The notes under the pieces are model-generated. The model did no database searches and was not told where the DNA came from. It saw only the letters and a program-made list of their open reading frames with translations. This document shows, piece by piece, positions 27,196 to 35,450 of a DNA stretch of 64,000 bases. How positions within the stretch are numbered: the stretch's first letter is position 1; the number at the start of each line of letters is the position of its first letter. Source of the DNA: an uncultured Mycobacterium sp. (lineage in GTDB: Bacteria; Actinomycetota; Actinomycetes; Mycobacteriales; Mycobacteriaceae); contig FLQS01000023.1 in the NCBI GenBank assembly GCA_900078375.1, positions 124,001 through 188,000 on the forward strand, read 5' to 3'. The position numbers were made by a program, and so were the translations under genes.

Positions 27196-27211
27196 TGTGA
27201 CCCCGGTCGCA
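27196..27211. promoter_or_regulatory. CRP-like palindrome between leuS and the Mtc28-like gene
   Basis: TGTGA-ccccgg-TCGCA matches the CRP consensus TGTGA-N6-TCACA with one mismatch. It lies 51 bp upstream of leuS and about 160 bp upstream of the Mtc28-like gene, in their shared 222-bp region. Nearby, GGTTCCAGC is repeated in tandem at 27260-27280. Binding is not established. Confidence 0.3.
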
Positions 27212-27367
27212 CCCTCTGCAACGGCCCGATATCGGTTGGATTGCAGTGCGGTCGACGGTTGGTTCCAGCTCGGTTCCAGCCCTATCCGCGTGCCCCGGCC
27301 CGTGGTTACAGTCGGCCCCTAACGAGGGGGCTCACCTGGCCCGACCGTGTGGAGAAGGACTGCTGCG

Positions 27368-28321
27368 ATGATGACGATGGCCCGTAATTGGCGGGTGGTA
27401 ATTGGTGGTGTGGCCGCGGGAACCGCCGCCGTTCTCGGGTTCACCGGGCTTACCGGCGCCAGCGCCTCTGCCGATCCCGCTCTCCCCCTGCCACCGGCTC
27501 CGGTCACCGTCACCCAGACCGTCACCGTCGCCCCCGAGGCTGCCGCAGCCAACGCCGTCCCGGCCGCCGGCCAGGTGGCCGCGCTACCCGGATCCGCGCC
27601 GGCTGCCGGCCAGGCGGCCGCCGTTCCGCAAGCCGCAGCTCCCGCGATCCCCGCCGCCGCGCCGGAAACCCTGGTCCCGGCCGAGTCGGGCACGCTCGCC
27701 GACTTCTTCAAGGAGAAGGGCGTAAAGATGGAGCCGCAGAAGGCGGCCGGCTTCACCGGGCTCAACCTGGTGTTGCCCATGCCGCGCGGCTGGAGCGTCG
27801 TCCCCGACCCGAACGTCCCCGACGCTTTCACGGTGCTGGCCGACCGCCTCGGCGGTGACGGGCTGTACACCTCCAACGCCCAGCTGAAGGTCTACAAACT
27901 GGTCGGCGACTTCGACCCGAAGGTGGCCATCACCCACGGCTACCTGGACAGCCAGCAGCTGTTCAACTGGCAGGCGACCGACGCGTCGATGGCCGACTTC
28001 TGCGGTTTCCCGTCCTCGATCATCGAGGGCACCTACCGCGAGAACGACATGACGCTGAACACCTCGCGCCGGCACGTCATCGTCCAATCCGGAGCCGACC
28101 GCTACCTGGTCTCGCTGTACGTGACCACGGCCGCCAACCAGGTGGTCGCCACCGCCGACGCGACCGACGCCATCGTGAACGGCTTCAAGGTCACGTCCCC
28201 GACCGCGGCACCCGCACCGGCCGCACCCGCGCCGGGTGCGGCCCCAGCGCCCGACCCCGCGAACCCCCTCGCGGCGCTCGCCCCGCCCCCAGCTCCCGTG
28301 GATCCACTCGCGCAACACTGA
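27368..28321 (+). CDS. Secreted proline/alanine-rich antigen, Mtc28-like (Rv0040c orthologue)
   Basis: The 317-residue protein has a signal peptide (about 1-35), then a low-complexity Ala/Pro/Val region to about 100. A folded LpqN/LpqT-like domain follows (about 105-275) with [18 protein letters not shown] Pro/Ala tail ends L-A-Q-H. In M. tuberculosis the orthologue is the 28-kDa proline-rich secreted antigen. GGAGAAGGA precedes the ATG at 27368; other ATGs occur one and three codons later. Function unknown. Confidence 0.85.
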   Translation: MMTMARNWRVVIGGVAAGTAAVLGFTGLTGASASADPALPLPPAPVTVTQTVTVAPEAAAANAVPAAGQVAALPGSAPAAGQAAAVPQAAAPAIPAAAPETLVPAESGTLADFFKEKGVKMEPQKAAGFTGLNLVLPMPRGWSVVPDPNVPDAFTVLADRLGGDGLYTSNAQLKVYKLVGDFDPKVAITHGYLDSQQLFNWQATDASMADFCGFPSSIIEGTYRENDMTLNTSRRHVIVQSGADRYLVSLYVTTAANQVVATADATDAIVNGFKVTSPTAAPAPAAPAPGAAPAPDPANPLAALAPPPAPVDPLAQH

Positions 28322-28344
28322 ACCCGGGCTCGTATTGTGGCCCC

Positions 28345-28683
28345 ATGTTCGTCGTCGGCTTGGTGTGCCTTGGGATGGCCGTCCTGATCGGTGGCTCGGG
28401 CGTGTGGGCACTGACCCGGCCGCCCGCGGTTGACGTGACCGGCCAGGTGCTGCGCTCGGTCGCGCCGACGCAGTTGGCCGCGGCCGTGATGCTGGCCGCC
28501 GGCGGGTCAGCCGCCCTGGCGGCACCCGCGCACACTGCGCTGACGGTCGTGATCGTCTGCGTGCTCGGCGCGGTCGGAACCGTGGCCGCCGGCTCGTGGC
28601 AGGGCGCCCGCTACGCCGCGCGCCGGGAAGCCGAAGCCAGCTGCGCGGGCAGCTGCGCCAGCTGCACGCTGTCCTGCAAGTGA
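28345..28683 (+). CDS. Small membrane protein with Cys-rich C-terminus (Rv0039c orthologue)
   Basis: The 112-residue protein has three hydrophobic segments (about 2-23, 43-60, 66-84) and then a basic helix. It ends with C-A-G-S-C-A-S-C-T-L-S-C, a C-x3-C-x2-C-x3-C cluster that would lie at the membrane surface and could bind a metal or form disulfides. TATTGT (28333-28338) predicts a leaderless ATG. Position and length match Rv0039c. Function unknown. Confidence 0.7.
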   Translation: MFVVGLVCLGMAVLIGGSGVWALTRPPAVDVTGQVLRSVAPTQLAAAVMLAAGGSAALAAPAHTALTVVIVCVLGAVGTVAAGSWQGARYAARREAEASCAGSCASCTLSCK

Positions 28684-28699
28684 GTCCCGCGACGACCTG

Positions 28700-29686
28700 A
28701 TGAGGGCATGGCTGTCACGGCTTCCCGTCGACACGTTCCTGCTGCTGCTCGTCGCCGTCGTCGCGCTGGCCACGGTCCTGCCCGCGCGCGGGGCGGCCGC
28801 CGATGCGCTGTCGGTGGCCACCAAGATCGTCATCGCCATGCTGTTCCTGCTCTACGGCGCACGGCTGTCGCCGCAGCAGGCGTGGCACGGCGTGCGGCAA
28901 TGGAAGCTGCACCTGCTCGTGCTGGCGACCACGTTCGTGGTATTCCCGCTGCTGGGGCTGGCCGCTCGCGCGCTCGTCCCGTCGGTGCTGACCGACGACC
29001 TCTATCCCGGTCTGCTGTTCCTGTGCCTGGTGCCCTCGACCGTGCAATCCTCGATCGCCTTCACCTCGATGGCGCGCGGGCATGTGTCGGCGGCGATCGT
29101 CAGTGCCTCGCTGTCGAACATCGTCGGTGTGCTGCTCACCCCGCTTCTCGTGCTGGTGCTGATGCCGATCGGCGGGGCGCCACGGGTCGACGGGTCAGCG
29201 GTGCTCGACATCGCGCTGCAGCTGCTGGCGCCCTTCGCCGTCGGCCAGCTGCTGCGGCCATGGCTCGCGCCAGTGGTCACCCGGCACGCGGTCCTGACCA
29301 AGGTCGTCGATCGCGGCTCTGTCCTGCTGGTGGTCTACACCGCGTTCTCGGCGGGGATGGCCGAGCACATCTGGAGCAGTGTGCAGCCCTGGCGGGTAGC
29401 GGCCGTCGCGGCGGTGAGCGCCCTGCTGCTGGCCATCGTGCTGACGTGGACGTGGATCACCGGCAGACTGGCCCGGCTGGACCGCGGTGACGCGATTGTG
29501 CTGCTGTTCTGCGGGTCGAAGAAGAGTCTCGCATCTGGACTACCGATGGCGCTGGTGCTGTTCCCGCCCGCCACGGTGGGTCTGATCATGTTGCCGCTGA
29601 TGCTGTTTCATCAGATTCAGCTGTTCGTCTGCGCGGTGATCGCAAGCCGGCTGGGCCGCGCCGCACCGCAGATCAGTTCCGGCTGA
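28700..29686 (+). CDS. BASS-family (bile acid:Na+ symporter-like) membrane transporter
   Basis: The 328-residue protein has nine to ten hydrophobic segments. Diagnostic regions are the F-L-L-Y-G-A-R-L-S-P stretch, L-V-P-S-T-V-Q-S-S-I-A-F-T, and F-C-G-S-K-K-S-L-A-S-G-L-P. These fit the YfeH/SBF-like branch of BASS transporters (putative Na+-coupled organic anion carriers). It starts 16 nt after the small Cys-rich membrane protein and converges on yqgE with a 14-nt overlap. Cargo unknown. Confidence 0.78.
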   Translation: MRAWLSRLPVDTFLLLLVAVVALATVLPARGAAADALSVATKIVIAMLFLLYGARLSPQQAWHGVRQWKLHLLVLATTFVVFPLLGLAARALVPSVLTDDLYPGLLFLCLVPSTVQSSIAFTSMARGHVSAAIVSASLSNIVGVLLTPLLVLVLMPIGGAPRVDGSAVLDIALQLLAPFAVGQLLRPWLAPVVTRHAVLTKVVDRGSVLLVVYTAFSAGMAEHIWSSVQPWRVAAVAAVSALLLAIVLTWTWITGRLARLDRGDAIVLLFCGSKKSLASGLPMALVLFPPATVGLIMLPLMLFHQIQLFVCAVIASRLGRAAPQISSG

Positions 29687-30278
29687 CGTCGATCGGATGG
29701 GTGGCCAACAACGACAACGGCAGCGGCTGGCGGCGCAACACCCGCGACCACAGATCCACCCGCTGCTCGACGAGTACGTCGGAAGGCAACGCGGACAACA
29801 CAATCCAGTCGTCGCGTTCGATCTCGCCTTCCAACTGACCGATGGTCCAGCCCGAGTAGCCGGCGAAGACCCGCACGCCCTCGACGGCCGGGGCGATCAG
29901 GTCGGGATCGGCGTCCAGGTCCACCATGACCATCCGGCCCGCCACATGGCGCAGCCCTGGCATGCCCTGCGGATCGGTGCCGACCCGCAGCGTGCCCAGG
30001 CACAGCGCGGCGTCCCGCTTCACCGGCCCACCGATGAACATGGTCTTGGGCTTGGCGGCAAGTTTCGCCCACTGCGGCAACACGTTGTAGACGGCGGTCT
30101 CGCTCGGACGGTTGAGCACCACACCCAACGTGCCGCCGTCGTTGTGCTCGACGACATAAATCACGCTGCGCCGGAACGTCGGCTCCAGCAGGTCGGTATT
30201 GGCCAGCAGCAGGGTCCCGGGTCGCACCCTGTTGGCCGCGGGCGCCACGAAGTCTTCGGGGTCCTCGTGCTGTGACAC
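29673..30278 (-). CDS. YqgE/AlgH (UPF0301) family protein (Rv0038 orthologue)
   Basis: The 201-residue protein carries the family marks G-T-L-L-L-A-N, F-R-R-S-V-I-Y-V-V-E-H, G-V-V-L-N-R-P, the F-I-G-G-P-V turn, and R-V-F-A-G-Y-S-G-W. Its biochemical role is unknown. The start is GTG 30278, with CATGAT 6 nt upstream as a possible -10 for a leaderless mRNA. It diverges from the MFS gene. Confidence 0.9.
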   Translation of the reverse strand: MSQHEDPEDFVAPAANRVRPGTLLLANTDLLEPTFRRSVIYVVEHNDGGTLGVVLNRPSETAVYNVLPQWAKLAAKPKTMFIGGPVKRDAALCLGTLRVGTDPQGMPGLRHVAGRMVMVDLDADPDLIAPAVEGVRVFAGYSGWTIGQLEGEIERDDWIVLSALPSDVLVEQRVDLWSRVLRRQPLPLSLLATHPIDVSRN

Positions 30279-30349
30279 CCCACCATCATGGCATCACAGA
30301 GGTGTTGCTGCGGTAACGGGCGCGTGTGGATATTTGTACTGTTGGTCCG

Positions 30350-31639
30350 ATGGTCGACAGCCGCGCATCCGGTTCGCTATGGCGGTCGGTGCGCAGCCTG
30401 CCCGACTTCTGGCGCCTGCTGGAGCTTCGTACGGCAAGCCAGTTCGGTGACGGCCTGTTTCAGGCCGGCCTTGCCGGTGGACTGTTGTTCAACCCCGAGC
30501 GGGCCGCCAGCCCATGGGCGGTGGCCGGCGCGTTCGCTGTGCTGTTTCTGCCGTACTCGATCGTCGGCCCGTTCGCCGGCGCGCTGCTGGACCGCTGGGA
30601 CCGCCGCGCGGTGCTCGTCGCGGCAAACCTCGCACGGCTGGGGTTGGTGACCGGCGTCGCCGTGCTGCTCGCCGTGGGGGCGGGCGATACGACCGTGCTC
30701 TGCGGGGCGCTGATCGTCAACGGGTTCAGCCGGTTCGTCACCTCGGGGCTGTCGGCGGCGCTGCCGCACGTCGTCCCGCGCGAGCAGGTCGTGACGATGA
30801 ACTCCGTCGCCACCGCGACGGGGGCGACGGCCACCTTCCTCGGCGCGAATTTCATGCTGCTGCCCCGGTGGCTCTTCGGCTCCGGCGATACCGGTGCCGC
30901 CACGATCATGGCGCTGGTGGCCATTCCGGTTGCGATCGCGTTGGTGCTGTCGCTGCGGTTTCCCCGTCACCAATTAGGGCCCGACGACACCGCGCGCGCC
31001 GTGCACGGATCGGTGGTCTACGCGGTGGCCACGGGCTGGCTGTACGGCGCCCGCACGGTACTGACTACGCCGACCGTCGCGGCCACCTTGTCCGGCCTGG
31101 CCAGCCACCGCATGGTGTTCGGGATCAACACCCTGCTTGTGCTGGTCATCGTGCGGCACACCGACACCGAGGCCGTCGCCGTCGCCGGCCTTGGCACCGC
31201 CGTCGTGTTCGTCGCAGCCACCGGCGGCGGCGCCTTCCTGGCCAACATCTTCGCCCCGATATCGATCAAGCGATGGGGCCGATACGCGACCGCCAACGGC
31301 GCGCTGGCGTGCGCGACGGTCATCCAACTCGCCGGCGCCACACTGCAGTTGGCGGTGATGATCTTGTGCGGCTTCCTGCTGGGCCTGGCCGGCCAGATGG
31401 TCAAGCTGTGCGCCGACACCGCCATGCAGATCGACGTCGACGACGCCCTGCGCGGGCACGTCTTCGCGGTCCAGGATTCGGTGTTCTGGGTGTCGTTCAT
31501 CGTGGCGACCATGCTGGCGGCCTTGGTGATACCGGCCGACGGCCATTCGCCGGTGCTGGCGCTGTCCGGCTCGGCGATCTATCTGGTCGGCCTAGCCATG
31601 CACGCGATTGTGGGGCGTCGCAGCCAACGCGGGATCTAG
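30350..31639 (+). CDS. MFS-type transporter (Rv0037c orthologue)
   Basis: The 429-residue protein has about 12 hydrophobic segments. The loop after segments 2-3 reads [10 protein letters not shown], the MFS A-motif, followed by V-L-V-A-A-N-L-A-R. This resembles the drug/proton antiporter-like group with a long central loop. I chose ATG 30350 because TACTGT (30337-30342) lies 7 nt upstream, giving a leaderless start; an earlier in-frame start has no signal. Cargo unknown. Confidence 0.82.
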   Translation: MVDSRASGSLWRSVRSLPDFWRLLELRTASQFGDGLFQAGLAGGLLFNPERAASPWAVAGAFAVLFLPYSIVGPFAGALLDRWDRRAVLVAANLARLGLVTGVAVLLAVGAGDTTVLCGALIVNGFSRFVTSGLSAALPHVVPREQVVTMNSVATATGATATFLGANFMLLPRWLFGSGDTGAATIMALVAIPVAIALVLSLRFPRHQLGPDDTARAVHGSVVYAVATGWLYGARTVLTTPTVAATLSGLASHRMVFGINTLLVLVIVRHTDTEAVAVAGLGTAVVFVAATGGGAFLANIFAPISIKRWGRYATANGALACATVIQLAGATLQLAVMILCGFLLGLAGQMVKLCADTAMQIDVDDALRGHVFAVQDSVFWVSFIVATMLAALVIPADGHSPVLALSGSAIYLVGLAMHAIVGRRSQRGI

Positions 31640-31648
31640 GTTGGGCTC

Positions 31649-32422
31649 ATGGCTGCCGCAGACCCGATCGTCGATGACCTGCGCGACGAAAGCGACGCGC
31701 TCGACGCACTCGTCGCACCGCTCGACCCGGCCGGCTGGGCTGCGCCCACCCCGGCGCCCGGCTGGACCGTCGCCCACCAGATCGCCCATCTGCTGTGGAC
31801 GGATCGGACGTCGCTCACGTCGATCACCGACGAACCCGCGTTCGGCGACGTGCTGACCGCCGCGGCGGCCGATCCACTGGGCTTCGTCGACAAAGCCGCC
31901 GAGGAACTGGCGCTCACCCCGCCCGATCAGCTGCTGGCGCAGTGGCGGGAGACCCGGATTCGGCTGCACGCCGCGCTGCGCGGGGTCACCGAGGGGCGCA
32001 AGCTGCTGTGGTTCGGGCCGCCGATGAGTGCGGCGTCCATGGCGACCGCGCGGTTGATGGAGACCTGGGCGCACGGTCTCGACGTGGCCGACGCTGTCGG
32101 CGCGGTCGCCCAGCCGTCGGCCCGGCTGAAATCGATCGCCCACCTAGGTGTGCGTACCCGCGACTTCGCGTTCAGCGTGCACGGGCTGACCCCGCCCGCC
32201 GAGCCGTTCTTTGTCGACCTGACCGCCCCCGACGGGACCCACTGGACGTGGGGCCCCGAGGACGCCGGCCAGCGAGTCATTGGCTCTGCGATGGATTTCT
32301 GTTGTCTGGTAACTCAGCGGCGGCCCCTCGCCGAACTCGATGTGGTCGCCGAAGGCGCTGATGCCGCGAGGTGGCTAGAAATCGCTCAAGCTTTCGCCGG
32401 ACCGCCAGGCAGGGGCAGATAA
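31649..32422 (+). CDS. DinB/MDMPI-like metal-binding protein, TIGR03084 type (Rv0036c orthologue)
   Basis: The 257-residue protein has the DinB-like four-helix bundle with metal-binding histidines in T-V-A-H-Q-I-A-H and [11 protein letters not shown] smaller alpha/beta C-terminal domain (about 175-250) follows. Relatives include mycothiol-dependent maleylpyruvate isomerases, so a mycothiol-linked reaction is possible but unproven. TAGGTT (31637-31642) overlaps the MFS stop and sets a leaderless ATG. Confidence 0.82.
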   Translation: MAAADPIVDDLRDESDALDALVAPLDPAGWAAPTPAPGWTVAHQIAHLLWTDRTSLTSITDEPAFGDVLTAAAADPLGFVDKAAEELALTPPDQLLAQWRETRIRLHAALRGVTEGRKLLWFGPPMSAASMATARLMETWAHGLDVADAVGAVAQPSARLKSIAHLGVRTRDFAFSVHGLTPPAEPFFVDLTAPDGTHWTWGPEDAGQRVIGSAMDFCCLVTQRRPLAELDVVAEGADAARWLEIAQAFAGPPGRGR

Positions 32423-32595
32423 CGCCCCAAGAGGCTAGCGATTAGCTTTACTTTGTTATTTGCCATGTGTTCGGTTCGCGTGTCGTCGAGCGCGACTGCC
32501 GGGCAGGGCTTCCTCTATCACCAGCCCCTGCTGCGGGACGCTGCGCGCGAACTGCTCGAGTCGGGCGGGGTCTGCGCGGTGTCCGCGGGCAGCGA
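32423..32595. other. Junction between Rv0036c-type and Rv3906c-type gene blocks
   Basis: This 173-bp converging gap starts AT-rich (32445-32465) and then becomes coding-like GC-rich sequence without a convincing gene. It is where the Rv0036c-Rv0058 block meets the Rv3906c-Rv3924c block; in M. tuberculosis these lie on opposite sides of the origin. No repeat, tRNA or insertion-sequence end was seen. Confidence 0.4.
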
Positions 32596-33111
32596 CTACA
32601 CCGGGCTGGCGTCGTCGGCGGCGCCGTCGCCATCGGCGTCCACCAGCGTGAGGTCCCAGCGACCGTCCCCGTCGGTGTCGATGTAGCCGGTGTCGAAACC
32701 GCCCTCGGGTCCGGCTCGCAACGCGCGGTCGGCCAACCCGTCGCGGTCGACGTCCAGTAGCCGGTCGGGCCGACCGTCACCATCGAAATCGACTGCACCA
32801 CTTGATGTGTGCTCGACCCCGTCGAGTCCGAACCAGCGCAGCGGCCCGCCCGTCCCCGCCGGCGTCAGCGCCCAGGTGCCGGATCCGTCGTCGGTGTAGA
32901 GGCTTTCGGCCGTGCCGTCGTCGTCACGGTCGAGTGCGGCGTGGTCGGCCAGGCCGTCGTCGTCGAAGTCGGCCAGTGCGTCGTCGAAGACACCGTCGCC
33001 GTCGATATCGAGGCGCACCCCGTCGAGCTCACCATCGCCGTCGATGTCCACGGCCGCCTGCCCGCTGAACATCGTCGCCGTTCCATCACCAGATCCCAGG
33101 CAGTAGTCCAT
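32596..33111 (-). CDS. Acidic DxDxDG-repeat protein, putative Ca-binding (Rv3906c-like)
   Basis: The 171-residue, strongly acidic protein contains about nine short repeats of the type D-x-D-G-D-G-x-x-D (for example D-I-D-G-D-G-E-L-D and D-A-D-G-D-G-A-A-D). They resemble the calcium loops of dockerin, thrombospondin type-3 and FG-GAP repeats. There is no signal peptide and only one cysteine. The start at 33111 lies 7 nt after the pcnA stop, so it is probably co-transcribed and coupled. Position matches Rv3906c next to pcnA. The function is unknown. Confidence 0.75.
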   Translation of the reverse strand: MDYCLGSGDGTATMFSGQAAVDIDGDGELDGVRLDIDGDGVFDDALADFDDDGLADHAALDRDDDGTAESLYTDDGSGTWALTPAGTGGPLRWFGLDGVEHTSSGAVDFDGDGRPDRLLDVDRDGLADRALRAGPEGGFDTGYIDTDGDGRWDLTLVDADGDGAADDASPV

Positions 33112-33118
33112 ACCCTTC

Positions 33119-34573
33119 TCAGACGCTGGGCTGGTCCTTCGCGTTCCGCTCACTCCACCAAGCCAGCAATTCAGCGACGGCGTCGTCGTGGTCGAGCGGC
33201 CCGCGGTCCAGGCGCAGCTCCTTGAGGAAGTTCCAGGCCTGCCCGACCTGCGGGCCGGCCGGAATGCCGAGCAGGCGCATGATCTCGTTGCCGTCGAGAT
33301 CCGGGCGCACCCGTGCCAGATCCTCCTTGGCGGACAGCTCCGCGATCCGCGTCTCGAGCTGGTCGTAGTTCGCCTGCAGCCGGGCCGCCCGCCGCTTGTT
33401 GCGAGTGGTGCAGTCGGCGCGAACCAGCTTGTGCAACTTCGGCAGCAGCGGCCCGGCGTCGGCGACGTAGCGCCGCACCGCCGAGTCGGTCCACTTACCG
33501 TCGCCGTATCCGTGGAACCGCAGGTGCAGATACACCAGCTGCGAGACGTCGTCGACCATCTGCTTGGAGTACTTCAGCGCCCGCATCCGCTTGCGGACCA
33601 TCTTGGCGCCGACCACCTCGTGGTGATGGAAGCTCACCCCGCCGTCGGTCTCGTGACGGCGGGTGGCGGGCTTGCCGATGTCGTGCAGCAGCGCCGCCCA
33701 TCGCAGGACCAAATCCGGCTGTTCCTCTAATGCCATGGCTTGCCGCAGCACGGTCAGCGAATGCTGGTAGACGTCCTTGTGCTGATGATGTTCGTCGATG
33801 GCCATCTGCATGCCGCCGATCTCGGGCAGCACCACCTCGCCCATGCCGGTCTGGACCATCAGGTCGAGGCCGGCGACCGGGTCGGCGCCCAGCAACAGCT
33901 TGTCCAGCTCGACGGCCACCCGCTCGACGGTGATCCGCCCCAGCTGCGGCGCCATGTCCACGATCGCGCGGCGCACCCGGTCGGACACGTCGAACTGCAG
34001 CTGCGATACGAATCGCGCAGCGCGCAGCATCCGCAGCGGGTCGTCGCCGAATGACACCTCGGGCGCCGCGGGAGTGTCGAGAATGCGCCCCCGCAGGGCC
34101 GCGAGCCCACCGAGCGGGTCGATGAAGTCGCCGGGACCGTCGGCGGTGATGCGCACCGCCATCGCGTTGACGGTGAAATCGCGCCGCACCAGATCGTCCT
34201 CGAGCCGGTCGCCGTACTTGACTTGCGGGTTGCGCGACACCTGGTCATAGCTGTCGGCGCGGAAGGTAGTGATCTCCAGCCGGTCGCTGCCCTTACCCAC
34301 GCCGACCGTGCCGAATTCGATACCGGTGTCCCACAGCGCATCCGCCCAGGGGCGCACGATGCGCTGAATAATGTCCGGCCGGGCGTCGGTGGTGAAGTCG
34401 AGGTCGGGATTCAGCCGGCCCAGGACCGCGTCGCGGACGCTGCCGCCGACCAGGTAGAGGTCGTGGCCGGCCGCAGCGAACAGGCCACCGATTCCGCGCA
34501 GCACCTCACCCTGTCGATTGAGCGCGACGACGGCCCGGGCGAGCAGCTCGACATCGTGGGTGGCTTCGGACAC
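33119..34573 (-). CDS. pcnA: CCA-adding tRNA nucleotidyltransferase
   Basis: The 484-residue enzyme builds or repairs the tRNA 3' CCA end. The tRNAs in this window lack encoded CCA, so such an enzyme is required. It shows the polymerase-beta-type motif L-V-G-G-S-V-R-D with [16 protein letters not shown], and an HD domain (L-L-H-D-I-G-K, H-H-E-V-V-G). The start is GTG 34573, with TAGGCT 8 nt upstream. It diverges from mutT4. Confidence 0.95.
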   Translation of the reverse strand: MSEATHDVELLARAVVALNRQGEVLRGIGGLFAAAGHDLYLVGGSVRDAVLGRLNPDLDFTTDARPDIIQRIVRPWADALWDTGIEFGTVGVGKGSDRLEITTFRADSYDQVSRNPQVKYGDRLEDDLVRRDFTVNAMAVRITADGPGDFIDPLGGLAALRGRILDTPAAPEVSFGDDPLRMLRAARFVSQLQFDVSDRVRRAIVDMAPQLGRITVERVAVELDKLLLGADPVAGLDLMVQTGMGEVVLPEIGGMQMAIDEHHQHKDVYQHSLTVLRQAMALEEQPDLVLRWAALLHDIGKPATRRHETDGGVSFHHHEVVGAKMVRKRMRALKYSKQMVDDVSQLVYLHLRFHGYGDGKWTDSAVRRYVADAGPLLPKLHKLVRADCTTRNKRRAARLQANYDQLETRIAELSAKEDLARVRPDLDGNEIMRLLGIPAGPQVGQAWNFLKELRLDRGPLDHDDAVAELLAWWSERNAKDQPSV

Positions 34574-34644
34574 GTGGCGTGAGCCTACTGGTCTACCGGC
34601 GAGTGCGGTCGGGACACCATCGTGTGCCAGCTACTATCGCTTGG

Positions 34645-35448
34645 GTGTCGGACGGCGAACAGGCCAAACCACGACGGCGCCGGGGTCGGCGCCGTGGCCG
34701 TCGCGCGGCAGGTCCGGCAAATCCCACCGCAGCGGACACCGCCACCACGGAAACCTCCGGCGCCACAGTCCCCTCTCCCGCCCCCAGCAGCGGCAACGGC
34801 GGACCCCGACCGGGCAAACCCGGGCGGCCCCGGTCGCCGCGGCGCGCCCCGGCCCGGCTGCGCACCGTGCACGAGACCTCCGCGGGCGGACTGGTCATCG
34901 ACGGCATCGACGGCCCGCCTGAAGCCCAGGTGGCCGCGCTCATCGGCCGGGTCGATCGGCGGGGACGGATGCTGTGGTCGCTGCCCAAGGGCCACATCGA
35001 GCAAGGCGAGACAGCAGAAGAGACCGCCATCCGCGAGGTCGCCGAGGAAACCGGTATCCGCGGGCAGGTCCTGGCCGCACTCGGCAGCATCGACTACTGG
35101 TTCGTCACCGAAGGGCGCCGGGTCCACAAGACCGTGCATCACTACCTCATGCAGTTCTCCGGCGGTGAACTGTGCGACGAGGACGTCGAAGTCACCGAGG
35201 TGGCCTGGGTGCCCATCGGGGAACTCCCGAAGCGGCTGGCCTACGCCGACGAGCGCCGGCTCGCCGAGGTCGCCGGCGAGCTGATCCAACTGCTGCAGTC
35301 CGACGGCATCGCCGCGCTGCCCCCGCTGCCGCGCACCACTCCGCGGCGGCGCCCCCAAACTCATTCGCACACCCGCAACCGTCGCTCCGACGACGCCGGG
35401 CCGCGACAATCCGGCCCGCGGACGAACGGCTGCGGACCGGGAACGTGA
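34645..35448 (+). CDS. mutT4: Nudix hydrolase MutT4 (Rv3908 orthologue)
   Basis: The 267-residue protein starts at GTG 34645, with TACTAT (34632-34637) placing the transcript start there (leaderless). An N-terminal [11 protein letters not shown] tract and Pro/Ala linker precede the Nudix domain (about 75-220). The Nudix box G-x5-E-x7-R-E-V-A-E-E-T-G-I is intact, so it is probably active on nucleotide diphosphates. The tail is basic and disordered. It overlaps the start region of the next gene. Confidence 0.92.
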   Translation: MSDGEQAKPRRRRGRRRGRRAAGPANPTAADTATTETSGATVPSPAPSSGNGGPRPGKPGRPRSPRRAPARLRTVHETSAGGLVIDGIDGPPEAQVAALIGRVDRRGRMLWSLPKGHIEQGETAEETAIREVAEETGIRGQVLAALGSIDYWFVTEGRRVHKTVHHYLMQFSGGELCDEDVEVTEVAWVPIGELPKRLAYADERRLAEVAGELIQLLQSDGIAALPPLPRTTPRRRPQTHSHTRNRRSDDAGPRQSGPRTNGCGPGT

Positions 35449-35450
35449 CC

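Noticed and set aside
32448..32801. Minus-strand frame overlapping the end of the DxDxDG-repeat gene
   Set aside because: Low-complexity Thr/Pro/Arg translation typical of a frame-shifted GC-rich gene; no start signal or conserved motif.
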